Shown: positions 26,339 to 32,540 of the stretch, piece by piece
Position numbering within the stretch: position 1 is the stretch's first letter
Layout: each line of letters opens with the position of its first letter
Source of the DNA: Cryomorphaceae bacterium BACL7 MAG-120322-bin74
GTDB taxonomy: Bacteria; Bacteroidota; Bacteroidia; Flavobacteriales; Schleiferiaceae
Direction of reading: 5' to 3'
Assembly (NCBI GenBank): GCA_001438205.1
Contig: LICG01000016.1
Coordinates: forward strand, 1 to 32,540
Length of the DNA stretch: 32,540 nucleotides
Position numbers and translations under genes: made by a program
The notes under the pieces: model-generated
Told to the model about the DNA's origin: nothing
Database searches by the model: none
Seen by the model: only the letters and a program-made list of their open reading frames with translations

Positions 26339-27739
26339 CTAAAGCCATCGGGTGACCCAGCCAATGATCTTGGCCTTTAATGGGGTGTAAGGGGCCGCGA
26401 TGAGCATGGTTGGGGACCAGCGTCCACGCCGATAGATACTGCGTGCATTTGTAAATTCTCGGAAGCCCCAAATGCCATGTGATTTGCCTATGCCAGAGTT
26501 ATTGACTCCACCAAAAGGCAAACTTGGGTGCATGTAGTGCAGGTAAAAATCATTGATGACCGTCCCCCCAGCGCGGGTAGCCTCAATAACCCCATTGCTC
26601 CAATCTCGGTCGTGGCTCAATAAGTATAACACCAAGGGCCTAGGCTGGCTATTCATGAGGGTTAGGGCATCGGCGGTTTCTACAAAGGTTCGAATGGGAA
26701 GAATAGGCCCAAAAATCTCTTGACAAACCAATTCCAAGCCATCGGGAATATCCCATACCAGCGTGAGAGGGAAATAGCAGGTAGCGCGATCAGGGGCATC
26801 TACCTGCCAAACTGAAGCACCTGCCTCTTTGGCCTCTTTTAGCCAGGCTTCAAGCCGATCCCAATGACGGGGATGTACAATGCGGCAGAAGTCTGGGTTT
26901 TGGCTTGGGGTTTCCCCATAATGTTTTTGTACCCCGCGCTGAAAGCCCTGAATGAATCCATCTAGCTGGTCTTTGCGCACGAGTGCATAATCCGGGGCGA
27001 TGCATACCTGCCCAGCATTGAGCCCTTTTGCCCACGCCACCTTTTTTCCCGCAGCTTCTGCGCCATATTTGGGATGCACCAAAACGGGTGACTTGCCACC
27101 CAATTCTAGGGTGACGGAAGTAAGGTGTGCTGCCGCACCTGCCATGACCTGGCTGCCAATCTTAGGTGAGCCGGTAAAAAAGATGTGGTTCCAGGGATGC
27201 TGTAATATGCCTTTGGCAACTTCCACATCGCCCTCGACCACCGTGACTTCCTCTGCAGGAAAAACATCGGCGATGAGACGTGCTAAAAATGCTGAGGAGG
27301 CTGGAGACAGTTCAGAGGGCTTCAGGGCAACAGAATTCCCTGCAGCCACCGCATATACGAGGGGAACTAAACAGAGATTCACCGGAAAATTCCAAGGGGA
27401 TACAATCAAAACGGATCCCTTTGACTCGTAACGCACCTCCGCCTTCCCAGGAATGAGGGTTAGGGGTAGGCCATGGCGTTCGGGCCGCATCCAACGGCGC
27501 AAGTGCCCCACAACATAGTCAATGCTAGAGGTGACCGGTAAGATTTCATTTAAGTCTGTATCGGGGGCTGCACGGTTAAGGTCAGCCCGGAGGGCTGCAT
27601 GTAGCTCATTACGGCGTTCCACCAGGGCTTTTTTCAATGCGCGAAGTCGCGCAATCCGCTGACCTGCTGTGCGGCGACCTATCACTGGGGCAGATGCCGC
27701 CAAGCGCGAATAAACAGAAGTAAGTTCAGGCGTCGTCAT
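26339..27739 (-). CDS. NAD(P)-dependent aldehyde dehydrogenase, class 3-like
   Basis: Enzyme of 466 residues that oxidises an aldehyde to the acid. Catalytic residues are N117 in SPWNFPVNL, the general base E212 in TLELGGKSP and nucleophile C246 in NAGQVCIAPDYAL. The last is the ALDH3 form of the active-site loop, and the length (about 460, shorter than class 1/2) also fits ALDH3. The C-terminal HYMHPSLPFGGVNNSGIGKSHG and the slightly hydrophobic end recall fatty-aldehyde dehydrogenases. The ATG at 27739 is chosen over an in-frame TTG at 27748. The substrate is unknown, but long-chain or carotenoid-derived aldehydes are possible. It is probably monocistronic: 55 bases separate it from the ABC ATPase gene. 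Confidence 0.93.
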   Translation of the reverse strand: MTTPELTSVYSRLAASAPVIGRRTAGQRIARLRALKKALVERRNELHAALRADLNRAAPDTDLNEILPVTSSIDYVVGHLRRWMRPERHGLPLTLIPGKAEVRYESKGSVLIVSPWNFPVNLCLVPLVYAVAAGNSVALKPSELSPASSAFLARLIADVFPAEEVTVVEGDVEVAKGILQHPWNHIFFTGSPKIGSQVMAGAAAHLTSVTLELGGKSPVLVHPKYGAEAAGKKVAWAKGLNAGQVCIAPDYALVRKDQLDGFIQGFQRGVQKHYGETPSQNPDFCRIVHPRHWDRLEAWLKEAKEAGASVWQVDAPDRATCYFPLTLVWDIPDGLELVCQEIFGPILPIRTFVETADALTLMNSQPRPLVLYLLSHDRDWSNGVIEATRAGGTVINDFYLHYMHPSLPFGGVNNSGIGKSHGIWGFREFTNARSIYRRGRWSPTMLIAAPYTPLKAKIIGWVTRWL

Positions 27740-27794
27740 AAGGCACAATCCATTAACCCATCACCCCGAATGTACGCAGAGAGTTTGCTTTTGC

Positions 27795-28487
27795 CTAGCG
27801 ATTAGGGGTATCGCTTTCAATTTGCCCATCGCGCAAGCGAATAATGCGGTGTGCATGCTGGGCAATTTCTTCTTCATGTGTTACCACGACGAGGGTGTTT
27901 CCTGCCTTGTGGATGTCATCAAACAGACGCATGATTTCTAACGAAGTCGTACTATCAAGATTTCCAGTGGGTTCATCCGCCAGAATCATCGAGGGGGTAT
28001 TGACCAAGGCCCGCGCAATGGCCACACGTTGTCGTTGACCGCCTGAGAGTTGGTTTGGATGGTGGTCCATACGGTCGTCTAGACCAACCTGACCCAACAC
28101 TTCTTCTGCACGCAATGTCCGCTCCTCTTTGCTCTTACCAGCATAGACGAGTGGAAGCGCCACATTTTGCAAGGCAGTTTGACGAGGAATCAGATTGAAA
28201 GTTTGGAAGACAAAACCAATTTCTTTGTTTCGGACGGCGGCGAGGTCATTGTCATCCATGCGACTTACATCGCGTCCTGCAAGCGTATAGCTACCGGCAG
28301 TGGGGGTGTCTAGACAGCCGAGCAGATTCATTAAGGTGGATTTACCACTCCCAGATGGGCCCATCAAAGCGACATATTCTCCTTTTTGGATGTCAAGGTC
28401 AATCCCTTTCAGGACATAGACGGTTTGTGCACCCAATTGAAAATCTCGGGTGATCCCCCGGAGCGAAATAACAGCGTTGGATTCCAT
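27795..28487 (-). CDS. ABC transporter ATPase, LolD/MacB type
   Basis: ATPase of 230 residues with Walker A GPSGSGKS (43-50), Q-loop Q95, signature LSGGQ (147-151), Walker B MILADE and the H-loop His in VVTHEEE. The insertion-free length and the TGNLDS segment are typical of the LolD/MacB/FtsE group, which drives mechanotransmission or extrusion of lipoproteins, peptides or drugs through a separate FtsX-like permease. No permease gene is next to it. It starts six bases after the TonB-receptor stop, as the last gene of the copper-type operon. The permease may be elsewhere, or the gene may be a passenger of the operon. Confidence 0.93.
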   Translation of the reverse strand: MESNAVISLRGITRDFQLGAQTVYVLKGIDLDIQKGEYVALMGPSGSGKSTLMNLLGCLDTPTAGSYTLAGRDVSRMDDNDLAAVRNKEIGFVFQTFNLIPRQTALQNVALPLVYAGKSKEERTLRAEEVLGQVGLDDRMDHHPNQLSGGQRQRVAIARALVNTPSMILADEPTGNLDSTTSLEIMRLFDDIHKAGNTLVVVTHEEEIAQHAHRIIRLRDGQIESDTPNR

Positions 28488-28493
28488 AGGAGA

Positions 28494-30641
28494 CTAGAGG
28501 ACAATATTAGTGCCAAGGTAGACCATCCTCCCAAAAATGGGCCCCCAAATGCGGGTGGCATCAAAGTTGGATTGGAAGTAGGGATCAGAAGGGAGCAAGG
28601 GACTCCCTGTTTGTGGATCCATAGCACCATCAATAGGATGAGCTTGCCGAATATTGAGGACATTCTCTAGACCGAGATAGAGATCCCCGTGTGCAAAGTC
28701 TTTGCGAATCTGTGCATTTAAAAGCGCAAAGGCAGGGGCATAATCAACCGAAGGCCACGCCCAGGGGTCTATGCCAGGAATGGGCTGTTTGCTATAACGT
28801 TGCAGCGTAGCATCTAGGGTCCAGTCTCCTTTGAATTCGCGACTAAGGTGTGCCATCATGCGGTGTGGTGCCACAAAGGGAACAGAGAGCATGCGTCCAT
28901 AGCCCCCCCCTATTGGATTAGGCATGACATACATCGCCTGTAAATCTTGGAAACGATAGGCTATGCGTAATTCGGTCCGTTTATCCACATGATAAAACAA
29001 ACTGGCCCCCCAGGTGGCAGAAGTCATCACGGGTCTCTCCGATCCAAACTGGGTTTGCGTCGGATATATTGCGCGGACCCCTGGAGTCCAGTAATCATGT
29101 ATAATGGCCTTGCTAAACTGTGTCAAATGTGCATCAGCCTGTAATGAGCCCGTCATATAATTTAGGAGAAAAGACCATTGATAACTGAAGCCAAAATTGC
29201 GGGCTGTTTCGAGGCTCAGTATGTCACCCCCAAGGACTTGACCATATTGAAACCATTCCACGGTGCGCTGGCTGGCAAGGCGCCCCCATTCTTCCAAGAG
29301 AGGAAGGGCCATGCGAAACCCCCGTCCCGCATTAAAACGAAATGTATGCTTTTCGCCAGGCGCCCAACGGAGATGGAACCGAGGAGAAAACTGATGTCCT
29401 GCAATGGAATGAAGATCATACCGAACCCCTCCTACTGCGGTAAACGAAGGGAGAGGCGACCAAGTCCACTCGCTGGATAAACCGACGCCTTGCTCCACCC
29501 ATGGCTGTCCCTGGCCCAACATGGGGTGGGTGATGGAAAGATCATATTGATCGCGTAAAAAAAGAACACTCGACGTCTGAGATAAGGTTCCCCATCCATG
29601 CTGAAAAAGGATTTGAGCAAGTCCGCCATTCTGAGCCCCTCCCCATTGACTATGGAGGGTAGCGGGCAAATCGCTGCCCATAGATCCCTTCATTTGATGG
29701 CTGTACAACTGGAAAATTGTACCTACGGATTGGTTTGGATTATCGGGGTTTACCCATCCCATTTTTGATGTGAAGGCGACGCGCCCTTGTTTCATAGCAG
29801 AAGACCAAAGTGATTCCGTATTTGTTCCAGGGGCAAAAGCACGGGCAATCTGCCCCCCTTCTTTCACATCCTCTAGGGCGTGAAACGTATAGATTCCTTC
29901 CCACCCGTTTTGTCCAAAATATCGCGCGCGGAGCATACCGTTGACCTGATACCCTAAGGGATTATCCATAAAGCCATCGCCATTGATATCGGTCGCTTGC
30001 TGGCGGCCGCTAAAATGCCCCAAGCTGGAAAGCATCCACTTTTTATTTATACGCACCCCGTATGCTTCATTTACTTCAAAGCGTCCTCCTTGGTTCAGGT
30101 AGGCATTTAGTTGAATATCTCCGCGACCCTCCGCTCCAGGGGCTTCTGCTGCTTCAACTAGGTCCTCAGGCTTTAAAAGCTCCACATTGATTTGACCTGT
30201 CATACTTTCAAACCCATTGTTGACCGAACCAATACCTTTGGTGAGCTGGATACTATGCACCCATGATCCCGGAATAAAATTGAGTCCCGAATTGGACAAT
30301 AACCCTCGTACCAATGGGGTCATTTCTACTTGTATCTGGGCGTATTTTCCAGCAAGGCCAAACAGTTGAATTTGCTTTGTTCCCGTTACGGCATCTGTAA
30401 AGGCCACGTCAATCGACGGGTTGGTTTCAAAGCTTTCGGATAAATTGCAGCACGCTGCTTTTCGTAGCTCGGTGCGGGAGATATTGACCTGTAATGTAGA
30501 GGACTTGCTGTTGATAGATAGCCCATTGGCGGCTTCATAAATAACCACCTCTTCGATCTGTAGACGGCTATAAAGGGTGGTATCTACTTGCCCAAATAAA
30601 GTAAAGGGAAATAGCAGGGCAAAATAGCGTAACCGATACAT
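28494..30641 (-). CDS. TonB-dependent outer-membrane receptor, probably for copper or a copper complex
   Basis: Beta-barrel receptor of 715 residues, starting at the ATG MYRLRYFALLFPFTLFGQ (signal peptide). An in-frame TTG four codons earlier overlaps the HMA gene stop and is less likely. The plug domain follows directly (about 30-160: IEEVVIYEAANGLS, RTELRKAACCNLSESFETNPSIDV, IQLFGLAGKYAQIQVE, LTKGIGSVNNGFESMTGQINVEL) with no carboxypeptidase-like N-terminal extension. The CCNLSESF plug motif is, as I remember, common in Bacteroidota receptors next to HMA proteins. The rest alternates strands typical of a 22-strand barrel, and the C-terminus ends FGRMVYLGTNIVL. The substrate is inferred from neighbours only: HMA protein, MbnH-like peroxidase and MbnP-like protein. 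Confidence 0.92.
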   Translation of the reverse strand: MYRLRYFALLFPFTLFGQVDTTLYSRLQIEEVVIYEAANGLSINSKSSTLQVNISRTELRKAACCNLSESFETNPSIDVAFTDAVTGTKQIQLFGLAGKYAQIQVEMTPLVRGLLSNSGLNFIPGSWVHSIQLTKGIGSVNNGFESMTGQINVELLKPEDLVEAAEAPGAEGRGDIQLNAYLNQGGRFEVNEAYGVRINKKWMLSSLGHFSGRQQATDINGDGFMDNPLGYQVNGMLRARYFGQNGWEGIYTFHALEDVKEGGQIARAFAPGTNTESLWSSAMKQGRVAFTSKMGWVNPDNPNQSVGTIFQLYSHQMKGSMGSDLPATLHSQWGGAQNGGLAQILFQHGWGTLSQTSSVLFLRDQYDLSITHPMLGQGQPWVEQGVGLSSEWTWSPLPSFTAVGGVRYDLHSIAGHQFSPRFHLRWAPGEKHTFRFNAGRGFRMALPLLEEWGRLASQRTVEWFQYGQVLGGDILSLETARNFGFSYQWSFLLNYMTGSLQADAHLTQFSKAIIHDYWTPGVRAIYPTQTQFGSERPVMTSATWGASLFYHVDKRTELRIAYRFQDLQAMYVMPNPIGGGYGRMLSVPFVAPHRMMAHLSREFKGDWTLDATLQRYSKQPIPGIDPWAWPSVDYAPAFALLNAQIRKDFAHGDLYLGLENVLNIRQAHPIDGAMDPQTGSPLLPSDPYFQSNFDATRIWGPIFGRMVYLGTNIVL

Positions 30642-30649
30642 TAGGGTAT

Positions 30650-31000
30650 TCAATGATGAGACTTCGTCACATCCTCATTGCGGTACTTGCAGCAGGCGTG
30701 CACCTTGGCGTAATCTTCGTCTTTGGCTTTTACCTGGGGGGTATCATGGCCTACTGCCGCGACCGCTTGGTGGAGCGCAAGTTCTTTCACCTTTTTAGGA
30801 TTGAATACGACATAGGTCTCATGGCTTTCGCGATCCCAATCCGCTGTCCAAACGCCATCGATAGCTAACAGGGCGGTTTCAATGCGCTTTTCACACATGC
30901 CACAAACGCCATCCGTTTGAAAGCGGACTTCCGCTTTTTTTTGCGCCATGGCTATAACAGGAAGAAATAACAAGGCAATTAGGGTCAGTCGCTTTTTCAT
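30650..31000 (-). CDS. Small exported HMA-domain metal-binding protein (metallochaperone)
   Basis: Protein of 116 residues with signal peptide MKKRLTLIALLFLPVIAMAQ and one heavy-metal-associated domain. The metal site is C33-G-M-C36 in TDGVCGMCEKRIE, at the usual loop before helix 1, and the fold continues with TADWDRESHETYVVFNPKKV as in CopZ/MerP. Beyond the domain are a CC pair (C103, C104) and a C-terminal HH, which could bind more metal. It is likely periplasmic and carries Cu(I) or a similar ion from the receptor side. Its start overlaps the stop of the peroxidase gene by four bases, and the receptor ATG follows eight bases after its stop. Confidence 0.93.
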   Translation of the reverse strand: MKKRLTLIALLFLPVIAMAQKKAEVRFQTDGVCGMCEKRIETALLAIDGVWTADWDRESHETYVVFNPKKVKELALHQAVAAVGHDTPQVKAKDEDYAKVHACCKYRNEDVTKSHH

Positions 31001-32091
31001 AGGAAGGGATTTAAGTATAAGGTGTCTGTTTCGATTCGGGTATCCGTCAGGGTATTCAGGAAGGCTACCAAGGCTTGACGTTGCACAAAGGTCAAATTTA
31101 GGCCTTTTGTCCCGGAATGGACTTGGATGAAGCCCACCATGCTTGGGTCTAAATTGGGAGAAGTGGGCTCAACTGCTGCGTTGTAGAATTCGATGACTTG
31201 CTCCAGTGTCTGAAAGCGCCCGTCGTGCATATAAGGGGCCGTGTACGCAAGGTTGCGAAGAGATGGAACTTTAAACTTTCCTTGGTCGGTGGCAAGACCC
31301 GTAACATGCCCCAAGCCAAGGTCTGTTAAGGCCGTATCCAGACCATTGTTCATGAACTTATGGTTTGTAAACAACGCGCCGCCGTGGCAATGGAAGCAAT
31401 CGGCACCGGGCGTTGGGCTATTGGGATTCGACTCGCCATTAAAGAGTTGCATTCCCAAGGCTTCTTCTGCCGTGAGACTTTCTACCCCCGCTTCAAATCG
31501 ATCGAATTTGCTGTCGCCGCCGCTCAGAATCGTGAGCATAAACTGCTCTAAAGCTAGCCCCATGCGTTCTGGGGTCACAACATCATCACCAAATGCAGAG
31601 GTAAAAGCTGCTTGATAACGGGTTTGACGCTGGAGTTTGTCAACCACATGAAGGACGTCCTCTTTCATTTCAATGGGATTGGAAATGGGCTCAAGGGACT
31701 GCTCTCGAAGACTCGGCGATCGGCCATCCCAAAAGAAGACTTGGTGCCACGCTAAATTGTGTAATGGCATGGAATTGCGATCGCCTACAGAGCCATCAAC
31801 GCCGGTGCTGAAAACATTCCCATGATCCGTAAAGCCGAACGAGGGGGAATGGCAAGATCCACAACTTTGTGCACTGTCCAAGGACAATATGGGGTCGTAA
31901 AAGAGTTGTCGGCCAAGAAGAATGCCTTCTACCGTTAAGGGATTGTCCTCTGGCAGATTTGGCTGCGGCATTCCGGGGGGAATAGGCAGAACATAGGGTG
32001 TAGTGATATGGGGTTTGTGGCCCCAGTCATCGCCACAGCTGGACCATAAAATGGCCGCTGAACATGCGAACAGGAGGGACCTTAAACTCAA
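30997..32091 (-). CDS. Di-haem cytochrome c peroxidase family lipoprotein, MbnH/MauG-like
   Basis: Protein of 364 residues of the bacterial di-haem peroxidase/MauG superfamily. The two haem c sites are C77-G-S-C80-H81 and C232-F-H-C235-H236. The second-haem ligand region reads SLRNLAYTAPYMHDGRF, where both a Tyr and a Met are near the ligand position, so ligand type needs alignment. The N-terminus MSLRSLLFACSAAILWSSC looks like a lipoprotein signal with C19 lipidated. The start codon is TTG: it overlaps the TGA of the upstream MbnP-like gene as TTGA, and no ATG occurs before the signal peptide. Next to an MbnP-like gene it most likely plays the MbnH part, oxidising a Trp of its partner to kynurenine. 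A peroxide-detoxifying role is the alternative. Confidence 0.92.
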   Translation of the reverse strand: MSLRSLLFACSAAILWSSCGDDWGHKPHITTPYVLPIPPGMPQPNLPEDNPLTVEGILLGRQLFYDPILSLDSAQSCGSCHSPSFGFTDHGNVFSTGVDGSVGDRNSMPLHNLAWHQVFFWDGRSPSLREQSLEPISNPIEMKEDVLHVVDKLQRQTRYQAAFTSAFGDDVVTPERMGLALEQFMLTILSGGDSKFDRFEAGVESLTAEEALGMQLFNGESNPNSPTPGADCFHCHGGALFTNHKFMNNGLDTALTDLGLGHVTGLATDQGKFKVPSLRNLAYTAPYMHDGRFQTLEQVIEFYNAAVEPTSPNLDPSMVGFIQVHSGTKGLNLTFVQRQALVAFLNTLTDTRIETDTLYLNPFL

Positions 32092-32540
32092 GGCGTTTGT
32101 TTTTCTAAAGAAGAAAAGCGGAAGCTGTTGCGCAAGTTTTCGGCCAACTTATTGGCTAATCCATTGTCAAACGTACTATGCGTAAAATCTCCATCTTCCA
32201 CTGGACTCAAGTCGTGCAGGGCTTTAAACATCCCTTCCAAGTCTAGATCAAGGTTGAGTCGCATGTTGTAGGTAAGATCCAATGATGTCATGATGTGTAT
32301 ATCCATCTTGTTCTCATCCAAAGCAATGTGATAGAGCCAAGGGGCTTCCATCCCCTCTTTTTGATAGTAGCCCTCCGTCGCAGCAAAAATGTATCCACCT
32401 GTCCAGCCCCAATGTAGGTTATTGACGGAAGGATTGAGTGCGTGCGTGCCAGACCAAACGGTGGGGTCACCATGATTGTTCGTGCTATCCAGGCCAATAC
32501 TAAAGGCAAACCCCGTATAGTTGCCTGGTGCAATGACACT
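32088..32540 (-). CDS. MbnP-like copper-binding protein, 5' end cut by the window
   Basis: C-terminal 150 residues of a protein whose N-terminus lies beyond the window. It begins SVIAPGNYTGFAFSIGLDST, then NNHGDPTVWSG, NNLHWGWTGGYIFAATEG and WLYHIALDENKMDI, and closes with a helix-rich DLDLEGMFKALHDL tail. This order matches the MbnP family (copper binder of methanobactin-type operons), including the G-D-P turn and the HW(G)W motif near which the partner MbnH oxidises a Trp to kynurenine. Family members are usually lipoproteins or periplasmic. The stop overlaps the TTG start of the MbnH-like gene. Family assignment is by memory of these motifs and the adjacency of the peroxidase; which Trp is modified cannot be told here. 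Confidence 0.75.
   Translation of the reverse strand, partial: SVIAPGNYTGFAFSIGLDSTNNHGDPTVWSGTHALNPSVNNLHWGWTGGYIFAATEGYYQKEGMEAPWLYHIALDENKMDIHIMTSLDLTYNMRLNLDLDLEGMFKALHDLSPVEDGDFTHSTFDNGLANKLAENLRNSFRFSSLEKQTP

Noticed and set aside
27795-28487. ABC ATPase as part of a complete methanobactin or drug exporter.
   Set aside because: No permease, precursor peptide or biosynthetic gene is present in the window, so only the ATPase family is called.
32288-32539. 83-codon minus-strand open frame at the window end.
   Set aside because: The neighbouring frame is open to the edge and gives the MbnP-like sequence, which carries recognisable family motifs.

Overview
The window looks like a chromosomal segment of a marine, probably phototrophic member of the Bacteroidota. 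The evidence is a proton-pump rhodopsin with a methionine at the spectral-tuning site, two proteins with type IX secretion (T9SS) C-terminal sorting domains, an S46 dipeptidyl-peptidase, a TonB-dependent receptor, the families DUF2480 and DUF3050, and promoters of the Bacteroidota type (TTG, about 19 bases, TAnnTTTG). I see no phage, insertion sequence or CRISPR array. Genes are packed tightly, often with 4-base stop/start overlaps, and no gene-free stretch reaches 300 bases.

Layout. 18-737: rhodopsin, closed by a strong intrinsic terminator. 798-4492 (minus): three-gene operon of a T9SS-secreted protein, an alpha/beta hydrolase and a lipoprotein. 4586-9328 (plus): SUF iron-sulphur genes sufS, sufE and a sufT-like DUF59 gene, then an HMG-CoA synthase gene coupled to them by an ATGA overlap, then DUF2480 and DUF3050 genes. 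9414-11552: S46 peptidase of DPP7 type with a terminator. 11672-13105: polytopic membrane protein, converging on parB (minus, 13102-13965). 14048-17422: lepA and a propionyl-CoA carboxylase beta-subunit gene. 17472-17543: tRNA-Gln with its own promoter and terminator. 17696-21484 (minus): about 1260-residue modular surface protein. 21748-26263: rimP-nusA-infB, with a structured leader in front and a two-way terminator behind. 26339-27739 (minus): class 3-like aldehyde dehydrogenase.

27795-32540 (minus) is the most interesting block. It is one tightly packed operon that reads, in transcription order, MbnP-like protein (cut by the window edge), di-haem MbnH/MauG-like peroxidase, small exported HMA-domain protein, TonB-dependent receptor, and LolD/MacB-type ABC ATPase. 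My reading is a copper-handling envelope system: a surface or periplasmic copper binder matured by a tryptophan-oxidising di-haem enzyme, a CxxC metallochaperone and an outer-membrane importer. No methanobactin biosynthesis gene is visible.

A second point is that the rhodopsin has glycine (G140) where bacteriorhodopsin has W138. This is the fenestration that lets a carotenoid antenna dock in xanthorhodopsin-like pumps. The mevalonate-pathway enzyme in the SUF cluster would feed isoprenoid, and so carotenoid and retinal, synthesis, but a functional link between the two loci is only inference.
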